A stretch of 64,000 bases of DNA, taken from the NCBI GenBank assembly GCA_006937955.1, contig SSNP01000006.1, positions 3,030,799 through 3,094,798 on the forward strand, given 5' to 3'. The DNA comes from Pachypanchax playfairii (taxonomy: Eukaryota; Chordata; Actinopteri; Cyprinodontiformes; Aplocheilidae). Positions 34,401 to 46,617 of this stretch are shown here, in pieces. The notes below the pieces were generated by a model. It saw only the letters and a list, made by a program, of their open reading frames with translations, had not been told where the DNA came from and searched no databases. Within the stretch, counting starts at the first letter, position 1; each line of letters opens with the position of its first letter. Both the position numbers and the translations under genes were made by a program.

Positions 34401-35933
34401 AATTATTCATAATAATAATAAAAATTTCGGGTCTTCAGGCACCAGCTGACTGTTTAAAAACTTACACCTCAAGTTTTCTGTTTCTATCATACATGCAACA
34501 TGCAAAACATGCTTGTTTTGTGTTTTTGTAACATGCAACATGTTTGTTTTCGTGTTATTTTCTTCTTTAAAGCTCATTTTAATGAAAAAAAAAAAATCCT
34601 AAAATCTTTACGTTCACACACTCACAGCTTCTGCAGCAGATTAGATGCCACTTAGCGCAGAGGTTCAAAGGCCGCTGACCAGAATAACCCTGAACACAAA
34701 TTGGCTTCCAAAATCCGCTTCCTGCTGCTTCACACTCAGAACAGTGAAAGAAGTTTATCTGTAGCATCAAAACTCAGTTCTTTCTGCAGTTTGAGTAAAA
34801 CTCCTACAGCTGCATTTACAGATATTTGTTTTATTAAAAACAACCAGGTTGATAAATATAAAGTAAAAATGTCCAAAATTCAGTTGCATTAATTTATAAA
34901 TAGAAACGTTAAGCTTCTGCATTAAAACCAACAGACGCCTGATGCTTCTGAAGAAACATTAGCATTAACAAATTCTGAAAGAAACTTTATTTCAGTTTGA
35001 TTTTACTGAAATAAAAGAAAAAATAAGTAAATGATGTAAAAACAGTAAAATTCACGATGTTCAGGAAGTTTGATCTGAAGTTCTGATGGACATTTGAAGC
35101 ATGTCTCATGTTTTATGTTCAACGAGCTTCAACTAAAACTTGTAGTAACATCTGTACAGCTGTTATATCCTGTTCTGTCAATCTTCAGCTGCACATTTCT
35201 GGTAAAAATCTGTTTAGAAAATAAAAAACCCAAATTATTCCTAATCAAGAATGTTTTCTGTCAGAAAATCCAAATAAATGAGCAGATTTCACACCTGGTG
35301 AAGATAAAAACATGAAAGTTCTCATGACATCTCATTAATGTGTCAAACTAAAAGCAAATCCAACACTGTGACTGAATAACACAGTCTGTTGGATTAAACT
35401 CATAATCTGATTAGTTTCATCAGATTATAAACTGTCCATGACTGTGACTGAAGCAGGTATCAGACTTGTGACACGCTGGTGTTTTCAGGTCTGAGTTTTT
35501 ACAGGAAAATGTTTCAGAACCAGCAGATTTAAACATGTCGTTGAAAGAAGGGAAACTTTAAGGAACTGTCATGTCACCGTGCGCTGGAGGAGGCGGGGCC
35601 TAGTTTACTTCCGTGTGTGACGTAACGTCTTCTTCTGCTCATTGGGGTCACTTCACATAAACATCAGATCTCAGTGAAATACTGGAATAAAAATCAAGAC
35701 CTGACACGTTCACAACATTAGAACTTTAAAAACTGTCTCCAGCGACAGGAACCTAAAGTTTGTTGGTGCTGGTGAGAAAGTTCAGACAAGATTCACAAGG
35801 AAGATTTCAGAATGTCTCAACCAGACCGTCACGTTTAACATCTACAAACAAATCACAAGTTGAAGGTTCTTTAAAAGTAGTTGCTTCATGAACCCTGAAG
35901 GTAAATTAGATGTTGTAGGAAGAAAGTGTTTCT
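31451..35933. other. AT-rich gene desert
   Basis: Largely AT-rich. Two copies of the 16-bp palindrome ATACTTTTAAAAGTAT lie at 32286-32301 and 32340-32355. A short CpG-containing patch lies at 35570-35640. No gene or recognised transposon is visible. Confidence 0.5.
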
Positions 35934-37333
35934 TTGGGGAGTCGGTTCTAGCTGTGGACAGGAAGGATCTCCTGTAGAGGGTTCTAGCTGTGGACGGGAA
36001 GGATCTCCTGTAGAGGGTTCTAGCTGTGGACGGGAAGGATCTCCTGTAGAGGGTTCTAGCTGTGGACGGGAAGGATCTCCTGTAGAGGGTTCTAGCGCTA
36101 GACGGGAAGGATCGCCTGAAGAGGGTTCTAGCTGTGGATGGGAAGGATCGCCTGTAGAGGGTTCTAGCTGTGGACGGGAAGGATCTCCTGTAGAGGGTTC
36201 TAGTGCTAGACGGGAAGGATCGCCTGAAGAGGGTTCTATCTGTGGACGGGAAGGATCGCCTGTAGAGGGTTCTAGCTGTGGACGGGAAGGATCTCCTGTA
36301 GAGGGTTCTAGATGTGGACGGGAAGGATCTCCTGTAAAGGGTTCTAGCTGTGGACAGGAAGGATCTCCTGTAGAGGGTTCTAGCTGTGGACGGGAAGGAT
36401 CTCCTGTAGAGGGTTCTAGCTGTGGACAGGAAGGATCTCCTGTAGAGGGTTCTAGCTGTGGACAGGAAGGATCTCCTGTAGAGGGTTCTAGCTGTGGACA
36501 GGAAGGATCTCCTGTAGAGGGTTCTAGCTGTAGACAGGAAGGATCTCCTGTAGAGGGTTCTAGATGTGGACGGGAAGGATCTCCTGTAGAGGGTTCTAGC
36601 TGTGGACAGGAAGGATCTCCTGTAGAGGGTTCTAGCTGTGGATGGGAAGGATCTCCTGTAGAGGGTTCTAGCTGTGGACAGGAAGGATCTCCTGTAGAGG
36701 GTTCTAGCTGTGGACGGGAAGGATCTCCTGTAGAGGGTTCTAGCTGTGGACAGGAAGGATCTCCTGTAGAGGGTTCTAGCTGTGGACGGGAAGGATCTCC
36801 TGTAGAGGGTTCTAGCTGTAGACAGGAAGGATCTCCTGTAGAGGGTTCTAGCTGTGGACAGGAAGGATCTCCTGTAGAGGGTTCTAGCTGTGGACGGGAA
36901 GGATCTCCTGTAGAGGGTTCTAGCTGTAGACAGGAAGGATCTCCTGTAGAGGGTTCTAGCTGTGGACGGGAAAGACCTGCTGTAGAGGGTTCTAGCTGTG
37001 GACGGGAAGGATCTCCTGTAGAGGGTTCTAGCTGTGGACGGGAAGGATCTCCTGTAGAGGGTTCTAGCTGTGGACGGGAAGGATCTCCTGTAGAGGGTTC
37101 TAGCTGTGGACAGGAAGGATCTCCTGTAGATGGTTCTAGATGTGGACAGGAAGGATCTCCTGTAGAGGGTTCTAGCTGTGGACAGGAAGGATCTCCTGTA
37201 GAGGGTTCTAGCTGTGGACAGGAAGGATCTCCTGTAGAGGGTTCTAGCTGTGGACAGGAAGGATCTCCTGTAGAGGGTTCTAGCTGTAGACAGGAAGGAT
37301 CTCCTGTAGAGGGTTCTAGCTGTGGACAGGAAG
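35934..37333. repeat. Minisatellite of exact 36 bp units, about 38 copies
   Basis: From about 36061 to 37333 the period is exactly 36 bp with no indels. The unit starts GGTTCTAGCTGTGGACGGGA and ends AGGATCTCCTGTAGAG. Because 36 is a multiple of three, both strands stay open. The plus strand repeats GSSCGREGSPVE and the minus strand repeats RRSFLSTARTLY. The common variants (CGG/CAG on plus, CCG/CTG on minus) change amino acids on both strands, so there is no sign of protein-level constraint. A three-unit (108 bp) duplication is visible from 36091 to 36199. A decayed LINE reverse transcriptase lies next to it. Confidence 0.97.
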
Positions 37334-37680
37334 TTGAGTTGAGTTACTGTGTTCTGAAGAGGATGATGAGGGTTCTCCATCATGTTCTTCATCCTTATTT
37401 GGACAATCAACTCAAGAGACTCCAGATCAGTTTTTTCAGCCTCTTCACCTGCTCTGATGCTCCGCCCCAACAGGTGACTGCAGGTGTGATCACACTCTCC
37501 ACAACAGACTTATAAAAGATCTTCAACATGTTGCTGCAAATGTTGAAGGACCTGAACCTCCTGAGGAAGTCCAGTCTGTTCTGTCCCTTCCTAAAAACAG
37601 CATCACAGTTGTGTCTCTAGTTCAGTCTGTTGTCCAGGTGAACACCAGGTATTTATACTCCTTGCCTGGAATTTGTTTGA
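37334..37680 (-). pseudogene. Non-LTR retrotransposon reverse transcriptase, C-terminal relic
   Basis: On the minus strand the frame reads KGQNRLDFLRRFRSFNICSN, then MLKIFYKSVVESVITPAVTCWGG in pieces, EQVKRLKKLIWSLLS and a stop. Shifted frames give EYKYLV (compare KYLGV.LD) before it and MMENPHHPL after it. This is the usual order of the end of a fish LINE reverse transcriptase (F-LRRLRSFN--M---FY-SVV---------CWG, then NPSHPL). Frameshifts and a stop make it non-functional. The 36-bp minisatellite begins where the family's final RKSFLP motif would be expected. Confidence 0.8.
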
Positions 37681-40600
37681 ACTTCTTCTGAAACATTTGT
37701 GAAACTCCTCTGAAACGCATCAACTAAACTTCCCACGAACTCACCTGAAACTCACCTGAAACTCACCTGAAACACCTGAAACTCACCAAAAACTTGTCTC
37801 CGTCACTTCTTGGTGTAGTTAAAATAACTGATATTTGCGACTTCAGAAACAAAAAACTTGAACATTATTGTTTGAACCTCATCGTTAATCTAGTTCTGAT
37901 TGGACTCTTTAAACACCTGGCAGGATGCAGCAGATGTGCCTGAAGTCTTTCTTGTTTCGGGTTTTCGGTCAGGTGTGACAGCAGCAGCAGAGAAACGCGA
38001 CCGGACAGATAAATTATTAAATTTGAATGTTCTTAGTTCATCTGAACGCTTTAATCTGTGAGTTTTAATAGAGAAAACAAGGACATGTTTGGGTTCTTCT
38101 ACGGTTCTGTTATTTAGTTTTTCTGTTCTGTTTCCATGTTGTACTTTTGGTTCCAGACTTTTCAGATTATCTGTCCAGTGTTTCTCTGTCCTTCAAGATT
38201 CTTGTTTCAGATCTTCCTGCTCATCATCGTAGCGAAACAGACTTTCAGCTCTAAAAGCTCTCGTGACCTTTACCGTCAGTGATGGACTACAGACGAGCTC
38301 AGTGATTGGCTGCTGACTTTGATTGAAACGAGCTGACTGTAGATCAGCGTTAGTGGATCTCCTGCAGAGCTTCAGCTTCAATCGAAACTTTTTCTGGATT
38401 GCAGCCTCATGCTAATTTACCCAGATTAGTAAATCTGGCTCATAGTCTGTAAACACTTCAGTCTGAGAGCTGACTATAAGAGTGCTGTTTAATCCACCGC
38501 AGCAGCTGATTATAATTGTTTATCTTTTCTAATCTCATGAAGGAAGCGAGACGTGCAGGAACAAATTTATAATAATTAGTGATTATGGGACAAATGTGCA
38601 GAGTGAAACATTTCTCATTGTGTTTTAGTTTTCTGTTTGTTTTCCTGCTGGTTTTTAGATTATTTTCTGCGTGTAGCTTCAGATTAAAGCAGAGTTTTAT
38701 TCTGCACATGGACAGATGGACAGATAGAGACATGGAGACAGACACCAGCTCCCTGTGACTCTGCAGGAACCAGCAGGTAGAGAAAATGACTGACTGATTT
38801 TTACACATACTTCTGAACAAAGTTCCTTTTATAACCCAGCGTCTTTACCACATTTAATTTTAATAGTTTTCATCAACTTTTTATAAGAAATATTATTTTA
38901 AGTTTTTTTTTTATTCTGAAAAACATTCGGTTAATCTTTAAGATTCAGAAACACGTGACACAGATATCACGTCATGAAAGTGAAGAACAAGCTGCTGATT
39001 ATTATTTCTTCGTATCAGCATCAGAAAAATGAGTCGATCATTACTGATTGTGATTCTTTTGCTTCAGATTTTTAGGATTCTTCACAGCTTTGATCAGTTT
39101 TTGGTTGTTATTGTGTTGACAAAGTGAAAGACTGGAAGGTTTTAAGGCTTTAAATTCCCTGTAAGCTTCCTGTTGAGTTCAGAGGGAGGTCAGGAGGCTG
39201 CGACCTCTTCACCTCTGTTTCCTCTGTGTTTTGTTGTTCAGGTGTTGAACTGGATTTAAGTTTCAGAGTTTTTAATTCTCTCAAATTGTTTTTACATGTG
39301 AAACAACCTTTTTATTATAAACTAAATTATTTCACTGTTTGATCAGAGAGATTTTTAAACCCTGAAGTCCAGATTTCAGATGAATACGACTTCCTGTCAA
39401 AACCTCATCATGTTGTCATTATTAATCTTTTTTTATAAACTGATAAACATCAATTCATTCCAGTATAAATGTGGTTGTTTTACACATATGAGTGCTCATT
39501 ACTGAATAATAAAATGAGGAACTTTTGGAGGGAAATAAACAACATGGTCTTTTTTAAAAATGTGCTGCCATTTCAAAATAAAAGCCTCAATTGTAAGTGA
39601 AGTTTTAGAAAATTTGTTAAAGTTCATAAATGAGATTTTGTTCGATGAGTCATTCTTTTGAAATAATTCTTTATTTATAAAAAAAAATATATATATAAGT
39701 TCTTGTGATTATAACAGCGTTCTCTTCTCATCAGAGTTCTAATAAATACCTTCATGAGGGTCATCTGTCTGTCTGCACCTCCACCATGTTAACGCCTCAT
39801 GATCTTATTCAAAGTTTAACAATAAAATATCATTCTGCAAATATTTTTATCAGACCTGTTTTAATAAAGTAAAACATCTGGTGAATCATGTGATGCGGTA
39901 AAACAGGAAGGCGTTAAACGTGGATAGGCAAGTCCAAACATTGTCTTCAATGAAATCTAGACTGTGAGTTCACATGACCTCGGTAAGGCGTCCCCATCAG
40001 CAACATGGCTGAAGTCCTAATTAATCTGCATCGATTTCATCTAACTCGTCTGAAAATGATCCCACGTTCTGAAGAGAAACCTGACGACAGACTGAATTAT
40101 CGTCTGTAAGTCTCTTTAGATCCAGATCGGAACATCAGAGCAGAATCTGCTGCAGTTCCTGGATCAGAGACATGACGGGTCACAGTAAGGAGGTCAGTTC
40201 CTGCGTGTTCCTTACAGCTCTTTGTTCATGAATCACTGAAGGAATACGGTCATCAGCTGAAGTGAGAAGATTCCAGGAATCAGAAACACTGAAGTTTAAA
40301 TTCTAGTTTAACCTGAGAATGAAATAAAATTCTCTCTGATTAAAACTGAGTGACACACGGAGCGGACGTGATCTGTCTGGTTTTACTGACTGTTCAAAGC
40401 TTTAATCGACTCCATCATGGAATCATTTCTCAGATGTTAGTAAAATAATCCTGGACTGAAAAAGTCCTGATACCGTATGATCAGCTGGACTCTGTGGTTT
40501 CCTGCCTGAACGGGTTTGGATCTGGTTTTCCTGCTAGAGTCAGTTTGCAAGAGGATCATCCCTCCTTCATGTCTGTTAGTATGAAGCTACTGCAGGGATT

Positions 40601-40780
40601 AACGTCAGAAACACTTCCTGTGACGTTATTTAAAAAACTGAGTTTAGTCTGAATAAAGTTTGTTTTATTGAACATCTAGATGTTTGTTGTGATGTGAACT
40701 TCAAACTGAAACATGAGAAACAAACTTCATCACTACAATCAGCTGATTCTCTTCATCTTCTTCTGCTTCATTAAACAAAC
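37681..40780. other. Intergenic, no gene seen
   Basis: Mixed and AT-rich sequence. CACCTGAAACT is repeated in short tandem at about 37740-37790. The ORF at 38458-38820 (120 codons, minus) has no motif and covers mixed low-complexity DNA. Confidence 0.45.
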
Positions 40781-43700
40781 TCAACTTAGACCAGATTTTC
40801 TTTGCTTTCCTGATCAAAACGCACAGCACATGATTCAAACAATGATCCATTGTTCCTAAAATACCCTTTGAAGAGTCAGCTGCCTCCTCTTTAAGACTTC
40901 TTCAGCTCTCAGATGAAATCCAGATCTGCTCTTTCAGAAGTCTGCGTGCGACTCAGACTTAGAACAGTTCTTGATAACGGGCTGTTCTGTCAGGATTACA
41001 GATGTAAGTGAGTTTCAAACAACATGGATTGAAACCCGAACGGAGAGACGGAGGTTTCTGATTGGCTCGTCAGCTGCTGTAGATGCTCAACCCATCAGCT
41101 GTTGCATCACATGGGACATTTCTGTTTTCTTCTACATTCGGCTGAAAGCAGAATGTTACTGATGGAAAACTTTAAAAAGTTTCACTGAATCGTTTCAGCC
41201 TCTGAACGAAGTGTCAGATCTGAGCTGGACCAAATTGGACTCAGGTTATTAAAATCCTGTTTTGTTCCCAAAAACAGAAGCCTTGAAATCTCATGTTTTT
41301 AATGAATAGTTTTTCCTGAACTCTTGAAATGTTTAAAATCTTCTGAAATTACCTGTTTGTTTTGTTTACAAAACTCTAAAGAGTAAAAAGTTTTTCTGAA
41401 GGAGCTGCTGGAAGCTGCAGTACCGCTGATGTCCAGCAGGGTCAGTAAATACTCCGTTAGCTCATTAAACAGATTCATTCATGTCTGGAGCTTCAAATTA
41501 ACATTTAGTCGTTTATTCAGTATAAAATGTTAAAGAAATTAATCCCCGGATCCACGTTCATATTTAAATCAGGTTGTTTCTGATAAAGAATGACAAAAAA
41601 TTATTCTCTGGCTTGTTTCTCTCAAAGGAAATATTCAGATATTTAAAAACAACATAAACAAAAGAACAAACTGAGTTTAACTTTTAAACATATTTTAAAT
41701 ACAAATTAAGCTTCAAACTCATCTTCTTAGGAAATGATAAATTAATACAAATCTGATTCCAATTAGCTGATCAATTTGAGGCCTGTAGCAATTTAACAAA
41801 AACAATTTATCTAAAAAATTCATAATAAAAAATAAAGATTTCCACAAACCAAATTCTGATATTTAAACAGTTCTTGAAATATAAACAGACTTCTGTCCGT
41901 CCCGCGTGATTATTTTCCCACATTGAGTTTAAAATCATATTCTGATAGATTTCACTTTGTTTCCATCTCATTTCTTTTTTATTACTTGTTTTATTCTATT
42001 TAATATCACAGATCAGAAAAATAAATTCCCATCGCATCTTAAAGCTCCTTTAACTTCCTGTGACCCAGATTTTATTTACTGTTATTAAAAAAACATAATT
42101 CTTATAAAACACACTGGAAAGATGTTTTAAAAATACCTTTTAAGAACTGCAGCAACAAGCTGATTAATGTTTAGTGTGTCAGAAACACCGTTTTCACATT
42201 TAAAAAGAACTTTAAAACATTCAGTTGAAGTTCCTACTCGCGCTTTCGTGTCTAATTCTAACAGCTTTTTGTTTTTAGGTCACACACACACACACGCTTC
42301 ATCGACTTCTGGGAACAAACCTCAAACTGTTTGGAAACTTACGGAATGATTCTGAAAATATTCCTGCTGAATTAAACTTGAAACTCTAAAAATCCTGTCT
42401 GAGTCTGGCTGCATCCAACAGGCCCTGGAGGATCTCTGGTCTTTAAATCACAAAAACACAAAAAGAAAATATACTGATAAGTTTTTAAAACCCAAATCTG
42501 AGTAAAAACTAAATGTATGATGCCTTAAACTGACAGTAAAAAGCAAAATTATCAAATAAATGTCCAAACACTGTTAGAAACATGTCACAGGAATGTAAAG
42601 TGTTCATGAAGAAACCTGCTTTTTAAAGGTCAAACACAATTTCATAAACATCAAGTGTTTCTGGAACAAAGAGATCAGAAAATATTTGACATTTCTAAAA
42701 ATCAGCCCCGAGATAAAATTACACAAAACATCCTGAAACCAACAAAAAGACATTCAAAAAGACAGAAAATCCCTCCTTATTATTAAGCACACTAACGTGG
42801 GAAAGACGTTTTAATGTTTAAAATATTTAAACTGTAAAAGTAAATTAAAATCAGTTTATTCAATCTACTAAATTAAATTACAATAAAAAAAAACAGTTTT
42901 TTAAACCCCAAATATTTAGTAAACACATGAATAAATAAACTAATGTAAATATAACAATTTAAATTTAGTATAAAACTTTTGCCCTTTTTACTTTGAAACT
43001 CTGTTTCCTGTTTGGACTTCACATCATCAGGCAGAAACTTCTTCAGGTTATTTCAGTCTTTTTAATCAGTTTTAGTTTCTCTGGAAAATAAAATCAAACA
43101 AACGAAACAGACGATACAGACTTCGTATAAGTGAACACTAACTACAAAAGTGCAAAAAATCACAAAGAAAAACATCCGTAAAACATTTTATACAAACTCA
43201 GAATAAAAGACGCGACATGAGAGAAATCTGATGGGTGTGTTTGGAGGTTGTGACCTCGGTGAGTCTCAGTCAGACCTGCTGGACTGTTTGTGCTTTTATT
43301 AAAAAAGAAAAAGATTTAGTTTTTGTGTCCCAGCGAGGAGCTTCAGTCAGAAGGTGGGTTTCAGTCAGAGGAACGTAAGGAACCACTTTGATGGATCCAC
43401 TCAGCAGATCCACCGAGATTCATTTATTTTCTAACAAACCTGATTTAAAACAGTTTAATATCCTGCTTTTAGTCTGATTTTATCACTTTCTCTGTTTGAT
43501 GAATGTTAAAATTAAATTTACTGTTACATGACTGTAAAACTGGAACTTTTCACTGACCTGAGATCTGCAGATAATTCATCACCAGTCAGACTCACATGGA
43601 AAATTCAAATATATTTTATTTTTTTCCTGTAGAGCGTTTGGAGATTTTAATTATAAAAAAGACGTTTTAATTTATTGAAATTACTCAATCATTTATTTTT

Positions 43701-44883
43701 AAAAGCTCTATTTTATTCATGCTATTTAATGTTATTTTATTTTTAAGCAGTGTTTGTTAGTTTCTGTTTCTGTCAAAAAAATCTATAAAAATGGAATGAA
43801 ATAAAAATTGAAATTCATGTTAGGGGAAAAATCGGATTTATATTGTGTCCAAATAATTTGGATGAAAATGTTTAAATGTTTTTATTTATTTTTGTTTTTA
43901 TTTTTAACATAATTTATATTATTTAAATTAAATATTTTTAAATTGCAACATATTGAAATAAATTAATTGTATCTAATTTAAGGGGAAAACGATTACAATT
44001 TTTTTTTTAAATCTTAAAGTAAAAGTTTCTGTATGTTCATGAACATCTGCGGATACACAGAATCTGAATGTTTTCCAGATGTTCTGCCACTTCAGAAAAC
44101 AAAAATAAGAAATTGCATAAACATCACGTGACTGCAGCAGGATGGGGAACTTTTCACCTGTGCGTCATCACGGATTCGGTATTTATTCGCCCATTTGCAG
44201 CTTTTTTTTTGCAATAAATGTTGTAAAGTAGAGAAATCTGCGCTGTTTACCGGCTGGATTCGAGTGCACGTGAAATCATTTGGTTCTGGAGAACAACTGG
44301 TGAATTAAAGTTTTCTGTGCACGCGCAGATCGGCCTCCGAACGGTTTCACGTCTCTTTTGATTGATGACGGGAGGTGATCAGTTTTGGATTGATTGAATC
44401 TATTGCATCGGTTTTTGCTCTGAAACCGTCTGAGGCCTCCGCGGGTCCGACTGACACGTTCAATGGGAGACCGAAGCAGGTCAGCGGGTTAGAAAACGGG
44501 ATGAGGGCGGCAGAGCGGGGGGCGGGGGTCGCTTCGTGTGCGGGGTGTCTTTTTGTGCACATGCGCAGGGGATTTTACGCTCATGCAGGCCTCCACACAC
44601 ACACACACACACACACTAAACTCAAGTGAAATAAAAGGTCTTGTGTTTTAAACTCCAGTTTAACCTGCTTTGAGTTGCATAATACTCTAAGAGTTCGATC
44701 ATTTGATTCATTCCGATTTAAAGTGATCAGCTCCGAGAGCCTGGATCGGATCTTTGTTTTGGAAGGAAACTCCTCACAGGGAACAGCTGAATCCTAATCC
44801 TGAACCCTATCCGGGTCGCACCTGAGATGGTTTAGGCTTCTTCTTCCTCTGAAAACCTGATTGTTTGTTCTCAATTTTAAGGC
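40781..44883. other. Intergenic DNA 3' of the forkhead gene
   Basis: AT-rich for most of its length (41500-44000), with no coding signal. From about 44150 to 44600 the sequence is GC-mixed with CpG (GGGCGGCAGAGCGGGGGGCG type) and is a possible regulatory patch. A (CA)n tract lies at 44593-44615. Confidence 0.45.
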
Positions 44884-44901
44884 TTTATTTACTCTTTTAT
44901 T
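44884..44901 (-). terminator. Candidate polyadenylation signals
   Basis: Two AATAAA hexamers on the minus strand (TTTATT at 44884-44889 and 44896-44901) lie about 480-490 bases beyond the forkhead stop codon. An ATTAAA variant lies nearer, at about 45274. Which one is used cannot be told from sequence. Confidence 0.35.
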
Positions 44902-45375
44902 CACCATAAACGTTTTGATTGTCTCGATTTTCCCCTGATTGTCTCTGACTTCATAAATAATAAACCCTGCTGCCTCATTTCACCCCCCACCCCCATTGTC
45001 TTAATACTAATGGGTTTACACTGAGATAGAATTTAAATACATTGTACAATAAATACAAAACATAAATAAACGACTTAAAGAAAATCCTGAAAATCTTTGT
45101 ACAAGATATAAATAGATTGAAATATACTTATTTTGTCACCTTTGGCAAGTCTAGTTTACAGTTTTACAACCTGCGGGCAACAGTTCGTCCCTTTTTCAGC
45201 AAAATGCGCAAAAATAACCAAAATAAACCCGTTGCACTTCGGGGCAGAATATGGCCATAAAGTCGGACTTGTTTAATATAGATTCTAGATCAGTGTTTGA
45301 TATTTACCACTTCTGTTCTGCCCTCTATGAGGCGCCTTTGTTCGTCCACGGACAGCAGCGTGGGGAGGGCGGAGT

Positions 45376-46617
45376 TCAGTTTAGGAAAGCGTTAGGGGTC
45401 ACCCTCTTTTGATGGGACAGCACCCCGGGGAATCCCGTGGACACCCCCGGAGAGAAGGCCGGTAGGGAGCTGTTTCTGATGGAGTCCGACAACAGGGACT
45501 GCGGGGAGCTGCTGGTCGCCAGGCCGCCGTACCCTGGTGCGCCCTGCTGGAGATGTGACGGAGGCGGCGGCGGTCCTCCTCCGGGCGGCCCTGGTGCTGC
45601 AGCAGCGTGTTGGGTCCCTGAGACAAAATACCCTCCAGTCTGTCCGGACAGCAACCCGACAGGAGACGCGCTCATCCCGTAACTGTTCGTTAAACCCAGC
45701 GCACCGGCGGCAGACCCACCGAGGATGGAGCGCCCGAGGTCCCCGTTACTCAGCTGTTCCACGGCGGGCAGCAGAGACCCGTAGCCGGTTGCCTGGTTCA
45801 GAAACCCGGGTGATGATCCGTTGTAATGCGGGTGATGATGGTGGTGATGATGAAGAGAGAGAAACGGGGAGATCTGCCAGTACAGCGGGTTGCTCGCCCT
45901 TTCGTTAATCCCCAAACCGAGAGGAGCGAAGCGCAGCCCGCGCTTCATTGCCAGCTTCCCACGGGAGGTGGCGGAGCGTCTGCGGAGCTTCCCGGTAGTT
46001 CCCCCAATGAAAACATCATCGCTGCTCGGGTCCAGCATCCAGTAGTTCCCCTTGCCCGGGTCGTCGTAGTGCCTGGGGACCTTAACGAAGCACTTATTGA
46101 GGCTGAGGTTGTGGCGGATGGAGTTCTGCCAGCCCTGCTTGTGCTCCCGGTAATACGGGAAGTTTTTCATGATGAACTCGTAGATTCCGTTCAGCGTGAG
46201 TCGCTTTTCGGGACTCTGCCGGATGGCCATCATGATCAGGGCATTGTAGCTGAACGGTGGCTTGTCATATTTCCCGTTTTTGCCACTGTTGTTACCGTTA
46301 GAGTTCTGCTCCGGTGTCGCCTTGGCGTCGTTCCCACCTCCGCCTCCCCCTCCATCCTCCTCCTCATCTTCCCCTTGCTCCTCTTTGCCCGGTTTCTCTG
46401 GGTCCAGAACCGCGGCAGTGGAGTCCACCTCCGGTGGTTCTAGTGACTTGTCCGAGTCAGAACCCGGTGATGGAGACAGAGTTCCCGGAATCCCGATGAT
46501 CGCGGCGGCGGGAGGAGCGACCGAGTCCGTTCGGTCGCACTTAGAGGGCAGCAGGAGGCTTTTAATACTGAAGGAGGAGGACCGGTGGACGGTCGGCGGA
46601 GTTTTTACATCCTCCAT
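45376..46617 (-). CDS. foxg1: FoxG1-family forkhead transcription factor
   Basis: The 413-residue protein is a nuclear DNA-binding regulator. FoxG1 proteins repress transcription with Groucho/TLE and control forebrain and sensory development. An eh1-like repression motif FSIKSLL lies at residues 16-22, an acidic and poly-Gly stretch at 80-96, and the forkhead domain at about 117-210 (KPPFSYNALIMMAIRQSPEK, helix 3 NSIRHNLSLNKCF, wing end GGTTGKLRRR). YWQISPFLSLHH (246-257) matches the FoxG1 Groucho-binding segment. Poly-His and Pro-rich runs follow. The N-terminus differs from the long His/Pro/Gln-rich one of mammalian FOXG1, so this is probably one of the shorter teleost paralogues (foxg1b/c/d type) rather than foxg1a. 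The start at 46617 has G at -3 and +4. An in-frame ORF extends upstream to 46689, but it reads through a splice acceptor and is not used. Confidence 0.95.
   Translation of the reverse strand: MEDVKTPPTVHRSSSFSIKSLLLPSKCDRTDSVAPPAAAIIGIPGTLSPSPGSDSDKSLEPPEVDSTAAVLDPEKPGKEEQGEDEEEDGGGGGGGNDAKATPEQNSNGNNSGKNGKYDKPPFSYNALIMMAIRQSPEKRLTLNGIYEFIMKNFPYYREHKQGWQNSIRHNLSLNKCFVKVPRHYDDPGKGNYWMLDPSSDDVFIGGTTGKLRRRSATSRGKLAMKRGLRFAPLGLGINERASNPLYWQISPFLSLHHHHHHHPHYNGSSPGFLNQATGYGSLLPAVEQLSNGDLGRSILGGSAAGALGLTNSYGMSASPVGLLSGQTGGYFVSGTQHAAAAPGPPGGGPPPPPSHLQQGAPGYGGLATSSSPQSLLSDSIRNSSLPAFSPGVSTGFPGVLSHQKRVTPNAFLN

Noticed and set aside
35842..37515. ORFs of 529 (plus) and 542 (minus) codons built of 12-residue repeats
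   Set aside because: Both strands of a 36-bp minisatellite are open. Common variants are amino-acid-changing on both strands, and one flank is a decayed LINE. Not a gene on present evidence.
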